Source: Kaistella haifensis DSM 19056
GTDB taxonomy: Bacteria > Bacteroidota > Bacteroidia > Flavobacteriales > Weeksellaceae
Direction of reading: 5' to 3'
DNA length: 54,996 nt
Assembly: GCF_000735695.2 (NCBI RefSeq)
Contig: NZ_JASZ02000014.1
Location: 1-54,996, forward strand
The position numbers were made by a program, and so were the translations under genes. Within the stretch, counting starts at the first letter, position 1; each line of letters starts with the position of its first letter. Shown here one piece after another: positions 19,815 through 28,345 of this stretch. The notes beneath the pieces are model-generated. The model ran no database searches, was not told where the DNA came from, and saw only the letters and a list, made by a program, of their open reading frames with translations.

Positions 19815-21611
19815 ATGAAAAAATATAAATATACAGTCCCTAAAGGTTATAAAGGAATTGCAAATGATATCATTTTAGAATTCAATACAAATTTAGCAGT
19901 TATAACAGGGTTAAATGGCTCGGGTAAATCTACAATTCTGAAGTGTTTATATGAAAATTATCCAGATAGAAGCAAATGTTTTATAAAAACTCTTCAAACT
20001 ATTGATGAAAGGAGAAAAAGTGTTACTTATAGTAGCGGAGTTAGATTGAATGATGAGATTTCATTTGAAAGAGTAATGGAAGACATCGAATCTATTGGTC
20101 TCCGAAGAAGAGGGAGAGCAGACTTACTTTTTTTAGATAGAACAGATTTTTATTCATCATTATTCGACACAGACAGTATTTATTATCAAAACGGGTATTC
20201 ATACTTAGAAGCAATTGCTAAATTATTATCAGACTATCAATTTGATGAGTTGGACAATATAAAAAGTTGTCTAGGACTTGTAACCGAAAAAGATATCAAT
20301 AATAAATTGATTAATGAGTTAAACCAAAATAATGAAGATAATATAAAATTATTTGGAGTTAAAAAAGGCAGAAATATTTTAGAAAAATTTAATTCTTTAG
20401 GATTTAACGAAGATCAAAATTTGATTCTTAGAAAGAAGAAAAAAAGTATAGAAGAGAGATTTAGAATTGACTTACGAAAGAATTCAAGAATACACAGTGA
20501 AGAAGCCTTGAAGAGTTATGTTTATGATTTGCTTACTAGAGAATTTCGGTCTATAGAGTCTATCGTCCACAAGATGTCAAATAAAATATTTCAAGATTTT
20601 AAAACTAAAAATTCCCGACGAAAAATAAAGAAATTATGGGAAGAAATTAATGACGAGCTCCAAAAGTATTCAGAAAAGGGGTATTTTAAATATAAACTTG
20701 TTCCACCTAAAAGCTATGAATCTTACTATGAAATAGCATTCGAACATTTCAATAAACATTCAAAAACGTATATACATTTTGACTCACTTTCTAGTGGTGA
20801 AAAAATTATTTTTGAGTTGATTTGTTACTATTTTGCTGCAAAAGAATCAAAATTAGAAATGATTATGCTAGATGAGTTTGATGCCAATTTGAATCCATTG
20901 CTAGCTGAAAGATATATTGCTGTTATTAAAGAACAATTCAAAAGTATAAATGTTATCCTTACTACGCATTCACCTTCCACTGTGGTTGAAGTCGCACCGG
21001 TCGAACTATTTGAATTGACTGATTCTCGTGAATTAAAATGTGCTTCAGATGAGGAGGGTAAAAGAGATATTTTGAAAAGATTAGCTCCTAAGTTTGTATA
21101 TCATGGTGAATTTGGGATTTTAGAGGACGTCTTTAATATTAAATATGAATTGATAGTATTTGTTGAAGGAAAAAATGATGTTAAGAATTTTGAATCTGGG
21201 ATAACGGAAGAAAAATATAAATTTATTGATTCTAGAGGTGTGGGTAATATGCCTGATTTGGTCAAAATATTTAAAGTGATACCTTTTTTTCAAAAATTAG
21301 CCGAACAAAAACAGATAGTTTTTCTTTTTGATTTTGATAAGGAAGGTACTGAAAATTTGGTGAAATGTCTTCATAAAGATGATAACCAGCAATCTGTTTA
21401 TCAAAAATTTGCTCAAAAGGAATATTATTGTAAAAAAATTGAAAATGAACTTAATATATATGTTTCACACTTAATTCCTGATGAAAACCACTCTTGGCAT
21501 ACTAAAGACGAATATAGGCATCAAGAACTAAAACAAGAAGGTAACGAAGGCATAGGTAGACAACTTGCTCTTTTAAAAAGAATTAAGTCTGGTTATTATG
21601 ATTTAATTTAA
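19815..21611 (+). CDS. ABC-type ATPase with C-terminal TOPRIM domain (OLD-like)
   Basis: A 598-residue protein combining an SMC/ABC-type ATPase with a TOPRIM nuclease-like domain. Seen: Walker A GLNGSGKST (32-40), signature LSSGEK (325-330), Walker B MIMLDEFD (349-356), H-loop TTHS (383-386), and TOPRIM residues E451 in FVEGKND with D506 and D508 in FLFDFD. This is the domain order of OLD-family nucleases such as GajA of Gabija, and of fused PARIS-type proteins. The partner here is an SF2 helicase instead of the UvrD-like GajB. It lies 12 bases before hsdR, so it is probably in the same transcript. Strongly AT-rich like its upstream neighbours. Confidence 0.85.
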   Translation: MKKYKYTVPKGYKGIANDIILEFNTNLAVITGLNGSGKSTILKCLYENYPDRSKCFIKTLQTIDERRKSVTYSSGVRLNDEISFERVMEDIESIGLRRRGRADLLFLDRTDFYSSLFDTDSIYYQNGYSYLEAIAKLLSDYQFDELDNIKSCLGLVTEKDINNKLINELNQNNEDNIKLFGVKKGRNILEKFNSLGFNEDQNLILRKKKKSIEERFRIDLRKNSRIHSEEALKSYVYDLLTREFRSIESIVHKMSNKIFQDFKTKNSRRKIKKLWEEINDELQKYSEKGYFKYKLVPPKSYESYYEIAFEHFNKHSKTYIHFDSLSSGEKIIFELICYYFAAKESKLEMIMLDEFDANLNPLLAERYIAVIKEQFKSINVILTTHSPSTVVEVAPVELFELTDSRELKCASDEEGKRDILKRLAPKFVYHGEFGILEDVFNIKYELIVFVEGKNDVKNFESGITEEKYKFIDSRGVGNMPDLVKIFKVIPFFQKLAEQKQIVFLFDFDKEGTENLVKCLHKDDNQQSVYQKFAQKEYYCKKIENELNIYVSHLIPDENHSWHTKDEYRHQELKQEGNEGIGRQLALLKRIKSGYYDLI

Positions 21612-21623
21612 AATACATGATTA

Positions 21624-24600
21624 ATGAAATACACCGAATCCCAATTAGAAAAATCATTCATCCATCTTCTGAAAGGAGAAGGCTATGAGTACGTAAATGG
21701 CAAAGACGTAGTTCGGGCATCGCATCAGGAGGTTTTGATTCGGGAAGATCTGAGTGATTTTCTGTTGTTGCGTTATCCCGATTTGGAAGCGATTGAGCTG
21801 GAAACTCTTATCAATGAACTGGCGTATCAACCTGCTTCCAATCTGTACGACAGCAATAAATACATTGGGAAACTGTTGGCAGACGGTCTGATTTTTAAGA
21901 GAAACAATCCTTCTAAAAAAGATTTGCACATCCGCTATATCGATATTGATGAAAGCACTCTTTTGAAAACCAATCGCTTCAAGATAGTGAACCAATTGGA
22001 GATTCAGGGAAAAGAACTGCGCATTCCGGATTTGATTCTGTTCATCAACGGGATTCCAGTAGTGGTTTTTGAGTTTAAAACAACAATAGAAGAAGAGATT
22101 ACCATCTATGATGCTTACAAACAACTAAGCATCCGCTACCGAAGGGATATTCCGGAACTGATGAAATACAATGCGTTCTGCATCATCAGCGACGGCGTGA
22201 ATAACAAAGCGGGTTCTCTGTTTGCGCCTTACGATTTTTTCTACGGTTGGCATAAAATAACAGGCGAAGAAAAGAAAGCACTGACGGGAATTCATACTGC
22301 CACGTCAATCGTCCACGGAATGCTGAACAAGCAAAGGCTTTGTGATATTTTGCATCATTTTATTTGGTTTCCCGATACGACTAAAAAAGAAGAAAAAATC
22401 CTGTGCCGTTATCCGCAGTATTATGCTGCCAATAAGCTTTTCGATAATATCCAAAAGCACCGCAAACCGGAAGGCGACGGAAAAGGCGGAACCTATTTCG
22501 GAGCGACAGGTTGCGGGAAAAGTTATACGATGCTGTACCTGTCGAGACTGTTGATGCGTTCTACGCAATTGGCAAGTCCGACCATCATTATTATCTCTGA
22601 CCGTACCGATCTGGATGACCAGCTGTCGAGAGATTTTACCAATGCCAAGGATTTTATTGGCGATGAAAACATCATTAATATAGAATCCAGAGCCGATCTT
22701 CGCACAAGATTGCGGGGCAGAGAAAGTGGCGGTGTTTTTCTGACAACTGTTCAGAAATTTGCAGAAGACAGCGAGATTTTGAGCGACCGCACCAATATCA
22801 TCTGTATTTCCGATGAAGCGCACCGTTCTCAGGTGAATCTGGATTTGAAAGTCCGCATCGATGAAGACGGTGTGAGGAAATCCTATGGTTTTGCAAAATA
22901 CCTGCACGATTCTCTACCGAATGCAACCTATGTAGGTTTTACAGGAACACCAATTGATAAAACACTGGATGTTTTTGGTCCGGTGGTAGATTCTTACACG
23001 ATGTTTGAATCTGTGGTAGATGAAATCACAGTTCGTTTAGTTTATGAAGGTCGTGCTGCAAAAGTAAATCTAAACCATTCTAAAGTGGTGGAAATCGAAC
23101 AGTATTATCAAAACGCCGTTGCAGAAGGTGCTTCGGAATACCACGTGGAAGCCAGCCAAAAAGCGATTGCCAAAATGGAAGTGATTTTGGGTGACCCAGG
23201 AAGAATTGAAGCCATTGCACAGGATTTTATCAGTCATTACGAAAAAAGAATCGAGGAGAAAGCGACTGTTGCCGGAAAAGTGATGTTTGTCTGTGCTTCG
23301 CGGGAGATTGCTTATAAATTATTCAAAGAAATCATCAGACTAAGACCTGAATGGAGTGAGAAAACCATTGCGGAACATCTGAGCGAGAAAGAGCAGAAGG
23401 AAATAAAACCCATCGAGCGCATTAAAATGGTGATGACCAGAAGCAAAGATGATGAAGAAATTCTGTGGAATCTCCTCGGAACAAAAGAAGACCGAAAGGA
23501 ACTGGACAGACAGTTTAAACAGAAACATTCCAACTTCAAAATTGCCATCGTGGTAGATATGTGGCTTACAGGTTTTGATGTTCCGTTTCTTGATACGATT
23601 TACATTGATAAACCTTTGCAGACGCATAATCTGATTCAGACCATTTCCCGTGTAAACAGAAAGTTTGAAGGGAAAGACAAAGGTTTGGTGGTAGATTATA
23701 TCGGCATCAAGAAAAACCTGAACCACGCTTTGGGAATGTTTAACAACACAACAGCAGCCGATGATTTTGAAGACATTGACAAAGCCGTGATAATCGTGAA
23801 AGACCAACTGGAACTTTTGAGACAGTTTTTCTACCAGTTCGACAAGACGGATTATTTTACAGGTTCGCCTGTTGAGCAGTTGCATTGTCTGAATCGTGCA
23901 TCAGAATTGGTTTTGCTTACGGAAAAGTCTGAAAAGTTCTTTGTAGATGTTACCAAAAAACTGAAGGCTGCCTACAATCTCACTTGCGGTTCGGAAATCT
24001 TCAATGACAAAGAAACCGATGAGATTCATTTTTACTTTGCCATCAAATCGATTGTGGTAAAGCTGACCAAAGGCGAAGCGCCAGACACCGCACAGATGAA
24101 TGCTAAAGTGAGCAAAATGGTAGAAGATGCCATCGTCTCGGAAGGCGTGGAAGAAATCTTTAAACTGGATGACAATAAAGCCAATGCGATTGATTTGTTC
24201 AACGATAAGTTTTTAGAGAAAATTGATGCGCTGGAACTGCCGAATACCAAAATTAAAATACTGGAAAGACTATTGAAACAGGCGATATCAGATTTCAAGA
24301 AAGTCAACAAAGTAAAAGGCATCGAGTTTTCTGAAAGACTTCAGAAAATCATCAACAATTATAACGAACGAAGCGAACTGGATATTTTGGACTATGATGG
24401 TATTCAGGCAGATACTTCCGAACAAATCCTCGACCTGATTTTAAAACTCCGTACCGAAATGGCATCTTTTGAAGACCTTGGAATCGACTACGAGGAAAAA
24501 GCGTTCTACGATATTCTGGATATGGTCTGCAAGCAATATGGTTTTGAATTTGACAAAGACAAAATGCTGGAACTAGCCAGAGAAATCAAAAGGATAGTAG

Positions 24601-24770
24601 ACGACACCGCCAAATTCCCAGACTGGAGCGATAGAGACGATATCAAAGCGCAATTGAAAATGGAGATTATTGTGAAACTTCACCAATTCGGTTATCCACC
24701 GATTACGCAGGATGAGGTTTATAAGAATGTGCTGGAGCAGGCGGAGAATTTTAAGAAGAATAGGTTATAA
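21624..24770 (+). CDS. hsdR: Type I restriction endonuclease motor subunit
   Basis: Translocating nuclease subunit of the type I system. In order: N-terminal PD-(D/E)XK nuclease (IPDLILF, then VVFEFKT), helicase Walker A GATGCGKSYT, DEAH motif ISDEAHRSQ, GFTGTPID, and motif VI IQTISRVNRKF, then a helical C-terminal domain that docks on the methyltransferase. Length 1048 is normal for the EcoR124-like group. Base composition returns to that of the 5' part of hsdM, in contrast with the two genes before it, so hsdM-5' and hsdR look like the older frame of the locus. Confidence 0.95.
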   Translation: MKYTESQLEKSFIHLLKGEGYEYVNGKDVVRASHQEVLIREDLSDFLLLRYPDLEAIELETLINELAYQPASNLYDSNKYIGKLLADGLIFKRNNPSKKDLHIRYIDIDESTLLKTNRFKIVNQLEIQGKELRIPDLILFINGIPVVVFEFKTTIEEEITIYDAYKQLSIRYRRDIPELMKYNAFCIISDGVNNKAGSLFAPYDFFYGWHKITGEEKKALTGIHTATSIVHGMLNKQRLCDILHHFIWFPDTTKKEEKILCRYPQYYAANKLFDNIQKHRKPEGDGKGGTYFGATGCGKSYTMLYLSRLLMRSTQLASPTIIIISDRTDLDDQLSRDFTNAKDFIGDENIINIESRADLRTRLRGRESGGVFLTTVQKFAEDSEILSDRTNIICISDEAHRSQVNLDLKVRIDEDGVRKSYGFAKYLHDSLPNATYVGFTGTPIDKTLDVFGPVVDSYTMFESVVDEITVRLVYEGRAAKVNLNHSKVVEIEQYYQNAVAEGASEYHVEASQKAIAKMEVILGDPGRIEAIAQDFISHYEKRIEEKATVAGKVMFVCASREIAYKLFKEIIRLRPEWSEKTIAEHLSEKEQKEIKPIERIKMVMTRSKDDEEILWNLLGTKEDRKELDRQFKQKHSNFKIAIVVDMWLTGFDVPFLDTIYIDKPLQTHNLIQTISRVNRKFEGKDKGLVVDYIGIKKNLNHALGMFNNTTAADDFEDIDKAVIIVKDQLELLRQFFYQFDKTDYFTGSPVEQLHCLNRASELVLLTEKSEKFFVDVTKKLKAAYNLTCGSEIFNDKETDEIHFYFAIKSIVVKLTKGEAPDTAQMNAKVSKMVEDAIVSEGVEEIFKLDDNKANAIDLFNDKFLEKIDALELPNTKIKILERLLKQAISDFKKVNKVKGIEFSERLQKIINNYNERSELDILDYDGIQADTSEQILDLILKLRTEMASFEDLGIDYEEKAFYDILDMVCKQYGFEFDKDKMLELAREIKRIVDDTAKFPDWSDRDDIKAQLKMEIIVKLHQFGYPPITQDEVYKNVLEQAENFKKNRL

Positions 24771-24912
24771 ATATTAGATAAATCATTTATCTTTTAACGA
24801 CAGAAAGCATTCATGCTCTTGGGATAAAAATTTTGAAAGTTAAAAATGCGCAACAGAGCTTTGACTTTCGCGAATTTCCTTTTATACTAATTATTGATTA
24901 AATGTTCATTAA

Positions 24913-24925
24913 AACAATCATTGTT
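24913..24925. promoter_or_regulatory. Palindrome upstream of hipB-1, candidate operator
   Basis: AACAAT-C-ATTGTT is a perfect 6-bp inverted repeat with a one-base centre, just before the -7 box at 24938. HipB-type antitoxins bind palindromes at their own promoter, so this is a plausible autoregulatory site. Confidence 0.45.
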
Positions 24926-24937
24926 ACCAAATTTTAC

Positions 24938-24945
24938 TATATTTG
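24938..24945 (+). promoter_or_regulatory. -7 box of the hipBA-like operon
   Basis: TATATTTG matches TAnnTTTG 20 bases before the ATG at 24966. A TTG at 24921-24923 gives a spacer of 14, shorter than consensus. Confidence 0.4.
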
Positions 24946-24965
24946 TTTATTATAACCTACATTTT

Positions 24966-25232
24966 ATGCTCGATTTTATTACGATTAAAGAGGTTAAAAC
25001 CAATATAGGGCAATGGTGCAGACAGATGCGTAAAGCGCAAAATCTTTCCAAGCAAGAATTAGCGGAGGAATTGGATTTATCAAGATTTACCATCGCCAAA
25101 CTCGAAAACGGAGAAAACCCAACCTTAGACACTTTGTTAAAGGTTTTGCAATATTTTGATGCAATGAAATCGCTGAATCAATTTGTTATTGGTAAAACGA
25201 ATGATCTTACAGATAATCCACCAATGTATTAA
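24966..25232 (+). CDS. hipB: HipB-like HTH antitoxin
   Basis: An 88-residue XRE-type helix-turn-helix protein; the HTH is clear in SKQELAEELDLSRFTIAKLE. I chose the ATG at 24966, because the upstream in-frame ATG would place the promoter inside the gene. It is followed after two bases by a HipA gene, the standard antitoxin-toxin order. Expected role: neutralise HipA and repress the operon. It is the last operon of the mnmE-flanked island. Confidence 0.85.
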   Translation: MLDFITIKEVKTNIGQWCRQMRKAQNLSKQELAEELDLSRFTIAKLENGENPTLDTLLKVLQYFDAMKSLNQFVIGKTNDLTDNPPMY

Positions 25233-25234
25233 TT

Positions 25235-26497
25235 ATGGCAAAAAATCAGATTATTTCAGTTCATTTTAATGGATTGGAAATTGGTAAAATAGGCTATGAT
25301 GAAGATCAGAGAAAATCCTCATTTCAATACAATCCTGAATTTTTGGAGTTGGATTCATACAAAAGACTGTTTCCTTATGTCATCCGTAGAAGCCCAAACG
25401 TGCAGGTTTTTTCCGAATTTGAGGGAGAAACATTTAGAGGTTTACCACCTATGATTGCCGATTCTTTGCCCGATTACTTTGGAAATATTGTTTTTAAAGA
25501 ATGGTTGGAAGCTTCCCAAAAGGATTTTATAAATATTTCACCGCTGGAGCAGCTTACCTATGTGGGTAAAAGAGGTATGGGCGCTTTAGAATTTGCTCCG
25601 GCTAAAGACATTTCTTCTGATGTAAGTATTGACGTAGAGGAAATAACTGAAGTGGTAAAAAAGGTTTTGGATGTAAAAACTTCGGTAGAACAAAAAGGAT
25701 TAAGCGATATTTCTTTACTCAATATCTTTAAAATAGGAACTTCTGCAGGTGGAGCCAGACCTAAAATTTTGGTGTCAGAACATAAGGAAACTGGAGTTTT
25801 AAAAGCAGGAGATTTGGAATATTCGGAAGAATACAATCATTACCTGATCAAGCTTTCTGTAGATGCAGAAGAAAGTTATTCCAAGGAAAAAGTAGAATAT
25901 GTGTATTATGAAATCGCTCAATCTTTAGGAATTGTGATGATGTCTTCAAAACTAATTGATGATAAGCATTTTGCTACTCTGCGATTTGATCGGCAAAAAG
26001 GCGAGAAGCACCATATTTTAACAGCTTCAGGAATGACAGGTTGGGATTTCAAAAAGCCTGAACATTCATCTTATGAAAATCTGTTTAGGCTTGCGGTTGA
26101 TCTAAAGTTGCCACACAAAGATATTGAACAGCTATTTAGAAGAATGGTTTTCAATATTGTGTTTTTTAATATTGATGATCATTTGAAGAATTTTTCTTTT
26201 ATCTATAATAAAGAGAAAGACCGTTGGAATTTGGCACCAGCTTATGATTTAACGTATCCATTAGATGCTTTAAAAAACTACACCCGAGTTTCAAGGGCGA
26301 TGTCTGTTAATGGGAAAAGAACGGATATCACCCGAGATGATCTTTTGATAATAGCAGATCAGTTCACCATCAAAAATCCCAATTCAGTTATTGAAAGTGT
26401 GCTTTCAGCTACTGAATTATTCAAACCACTGTGCGAAAAGCAAAATATTCCAATTAAAGTTATCGAAAAGATTCAATCTGAATTTATAAAATTATAA
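25235..26497 (+). CDS. hipA: HipA-like serine/threonine kinase toxin
   Basis: A full-length single-chain HipA of 420 residues. The N-terminal subdomain (VHFNGLEIGKIGYD; PMIADSLPDYFG) is followed by the glycine-rich loop GTSAGGARPKI, the catalytic FNIDDHLKNFSF and the metal-binding APAYDLTYP. HipA of E. coli phosphorylates glutamyl-tRNA synthetase and causes growth arrest; the target here is unknown. All key kinase motifs are present, so it is probably active and needs the preceding HTH protein as antitoxin. Confidence 0.9.
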   Translation: MAKNQIISVHFNGLEIGKIGYDEDQRKSSFQYNPEFLELDSYKRLFPYVIRRSPNVQVFSEFEGETFRGLPPMIADSLPDYFGNIVFKEWLEASQKDFINISPLEQLTYVGKRGMGALEFAPAKDISSDVSIDVEEITEVVKKVLDVKTSVEQKGLSDISLLNIFKIGTSAGGARPKILVSEHKETGVLKAGDLEYSEEYNHYLIKLSVDAEESYSKEKVEYVYYEIAQSLGIVMMSSKLIDDKHFATLRFDRQKGEKHHILTASGMTGWDFKKPEHSSYENLFRLAVDLKLPHKDIEQLFRRMVFNIVFFNIDDHLKNFSFIYNKEKDRWNLAPAYDLTYPLDALKNYTRVSRAMSVNGKRTDITRDDLLIIADQFTIKNPNSVIESVLSATELFKPLCEKQNIPIKVIEKIQSEFIKL

Positions 26498-26560
26498 ATG
26501 CTGTACTACTTTCGTACATCTCAATACTTGGAAAGCTCCATAAATAAAGAGTTTTTTACA

Positions 26561-26578
26561 TTCTGTATCGGAAAGTAA
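26561..26578 (+). repeat. Attachment-site copy 2 (island right end)
   Basis: TTCTGTATCGGAAAGTAA matches the last 18 bases of mnmE at 17 of 18 positions and again encodes FCIGK-stop. It lies 63 bases after the hipA stop codon in non-coding DNA and so marks the right boundary of a 13-kb island. Confidence 0.75.
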
Positions 26579-26665
26579 TCTATCAAAACTTTTGTATAAA
26601 AATATTTCTTTTAAAATTTACTTTATATTAGTTATTTTTATTGAAGGCTTTTTTTAATTTCAAAT

Positions 26666-26679
26666 TATATGCTTTTACA
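26666..26679 (+). repeat. Left arm of 14-bp inverted repeat around hipBST promoter
   Basis: TATATGCTTTTACA is the exact reverse complement of the sequence at 26750-26763. The two arms lie on either side of the hipBST promoter, 84 bp centre to centre, which equals eight helical turns of 10.5 bp. A likely pair of HipB operators. Confidence 0.6.
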
Positions 26680-26729
26680 TATATCTGTTATTTAATACAA
26701 ATTATTGTATTTATTTGCATATAATTTTA

Positions 26730-26737
26730 TACATTTG
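26730..26737 (+). promoter_or_regulatory. -7 box of hipBST
   Basis: TACATTTG matches TAnnTTTG; a TTG at 26705-26707 gives a 22-base spacer. It lies between the two arms of the 14-bp inverted repeat. Confidence 0.5.
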
Positions 26738-26749
26738 CTTTATATTCGT

Positions 26750-26763
26750 TGTAAAAGCATATA
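26750..26763 (+). repeat. Right arm of 14-bp inverted repeat around hipBST promoter
   Basis: TGTAAAAGCATATA, exact reverse complement of 26666-26679, ends two bases before the hipB ATG, so a bound repressor would also cover the start of the message. Confidence 0.6.
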
Positions 26764-26765
26764 GT

Positions 26766-26978
26766 ATGTATCCTAATCTTTCAAATTTTGTAAAGCAAAA
26801 GCGTAAAGAAGCTCGTTTAACCCAAGAAGAATTTGCTGAACGCGCAGGTGTTGCACTTACTGTTGTTCGAAAAATAGAACAGGGAAAAGAAAATTTGAGT
26901 CTGGCAAAAGTAAATCAGGTTCTTTTGATGTTTGGTAGTAAATTAATCCCTATGAACACTAAAGAAGTAGAAGAATGA
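26766..26978 (+). CDS. hipB: HipB-type HTH protein of a hipBST operon
   Basis: A 70-residue XRE-type HTH protein (TQEEFAERAGVALTVVRKIEQG). The ATG at 26766 is preferred; a longer ORF start would put the promoter box inside the gene. It overlaps the next gene by four bases (ATGA), so translation is coupled. In HipBST systems HipB binds DNA and augments the neutralising action of HipS. Confidence 0.85.
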   Translation: MYPNLSNFVKQKRKEARLTQEEFAERAGVALTVVRKIEQGKENLSLAKVNQVLLMFGSKLIPMNTKEVEE

Positions 26979-27310
26979 GACAGGGAAGGGTTTTTTATAA
27001 TTCCATTTTTGCGGGGATTATTACCGAAACAGGCGATGGTGAATATACATTTTCCTACGATTCTACTTATATTCAAAAATATCCCAATCAGTTGATTACA
27101 TTTTCAATGCCTGTTTCTAGTAAAGTCTATAAAGAAAAAAGATTATTCCCATTCTTTGAAGGATTAATTCCCGAAGGATGGCTTTTAGACATTGCCTCCG
27201 ATAACTGGAAAATTAATAAGAATGATCGCATGGGATTATTATTAGCTTGTTGTAAGAATTGTATTGGATCAGTAAGCGTTGAACTAACTGAATTATCTGA
27301 AAATGAGTAA
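26975..27310 (+). CDS. hipS: HipS-like protein (separate HipA N-subdomain 1)
   Basis: A 111-residue protein matching only the first subdomain of HipA (VFYNSIFAGIITE, then ITFSMPVSS and FFEGLIPEGWLLD). It overlaps hipB by four bases and the kinase gene by eight. In the E. coli O127 HipBST system this subdomain is a free protein that serves as the antitoxin. The strict gene order and overlaps argue against it being a simple frameshifted HipA. Confidence 0.85.
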   Translation: MRQGRVFYNSIFAGIITETGDGEYTFSYDSTYIQKYPNQLITFSMPVSSKVYKEKRLFPFFEGLIPEGWLLDIASDNWKINKNDRMGLLLACCKNCIGSVSVELTELSENE

Positions 27311-28253
27311 ATGTCTGTTTTGTTATCAAGCTTTGAAAGACGATGAAATTGATTTTCATCCAAAATGCAGTAAAAAAATCTTTGGTACTGCGGAAGCTCC
27401 ATTGCTTAATTATACTTTAGACGAGATGGAAACTTTAGCAAAGGAGATTATCGAAACTTCTATTTCAGTTCCTGGTGTTCAACCCAAATTATCTCTAGGT
27501 TTTATAAAAGAAAAGTTAGCAGATGGAACAAAAGGAAGATTAACGGTATTAGAAGCTTTAGGAGGTCAATTTATTTTGAAACCTCAAAATAAAACGTTTC
27601 CCGAAATGCCAGAAAATGAACACCTAACAATGAAGTTAGCAGAATTGCTAAGAATACAGACCGTTGTATCTTCATTAATACGATTAAAATCGGGAGAGCT
27701 TTCTTACATCACCAAAAGAATAGACAGAACAACAAAAGGTAAAAAAATTCACATGTTGGATATGTTTCAAATTACTGAAGCATTTGATAAATATCGAAGT
27801 TCTGTTGAAAAGGTGGGAAAAGCGGTTATTGACCATTCGTCCAATACCTTACTTGATGTTTTAAGACTTTATGAGGTCATTATTTTTAGTTATATTATAG
27901 GGAATAATGATATGCATCTTAAGAATTTTTCATTGATTTTAAAGGATGAAAAATGGGCGCTTGCTCCTGCTTATGATTTATTGAATGTTCAACTGCATTT
28001 ACCGGAGGATAAAGAAGAAACCGCTTTAACAATCGGAGGTAAAAAAAGTCGCTTAACAAAATCTGATTTTGTTATTTTGGGAACTAAACTTGGGCTATCG
28101 GAAAAACAAATTGAAAACGTATTCAAAAGATTTCTCAAAGCTGAGAAGAAAATGCTATTATTGATTGAGCAATCATTTTTGAGCGATGCCAATAAAATTA
28201 ACTATAAAGATTTATTCATAGAAAGAATTAGGTTGGTTAGTGGTCTAAACTAG
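27303..28253 (+). CDS. hipT: HipT-like kinase toxin
   Basis: A 316-residue HipA-type kinase lacking N-subdomain 1. It starts with a zinc-finger-like cluster (C4, C7, H19, C22). The glycine-rich loop reads SISVPGVQPK, with serines 53 and 55 spaced like the two phosphoserines (57 and 59) reported for E. coli HipT. The catalytic GNNDMHLKNFS and metal-binding APAYDLLN motifs are intact. E. coli HipT phosphorylates tryptophanyl-tRNA synthetase; whether this one does is unknown. Last gene of the operon. Confidence 0.87.
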   Translation: MSKCLFCYQALKDDEIDFHPKCSKKIFGTAEAPLLNYTLDEMETLAKEIIETSISVPGVQPKLSLGFIKEKLADGTKGRLTVLEALGGQFILKPQNKTFPEMPENEHLTMKLAELLRIQTVVSSLIRLKSGELSYITKRIDRTTKGKKIHMLDMFQITEAFDKYRSSVEKVGKAVIDHSSNTLLDVLRLYEVIIFSYIIGNNDMHLKNFSLILKDEKWALAPAYDLLNVQLHLPEDKEETALTIGGKKSRLTKSDFVILGTKLGLSEKQIENVFKRFLKAEKKMLLLIEQSFLSDANKINYKDLFIERIRLVSGLN

Positions 28254-28345
28254 GATATTGTCATAAATTTATTCAAAATAGTGTATCTGAGTTTGTGCCG
28301 TTGCAGTTTTACGAATATTGAATCATCTGTTTAAAAAATAAAATA

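Noticed and set aside
19815..21611. Calling the pair Gabija
   Set aside because: The ATPase-TOPRIM architecture fits GajA, but the partner has SF2 DEAH motifs and not the UvrD/SF1 motifs of GajB, and it is encoded upstream.
26975..28253. Reading hipS and hipT as a single HipA gene broken by a frameshift
   Set aside because: The genes overlap by only 8 bases, the kinase has its own N-terminal CxxC-HxxC module, and the gene order is that of HipBST.
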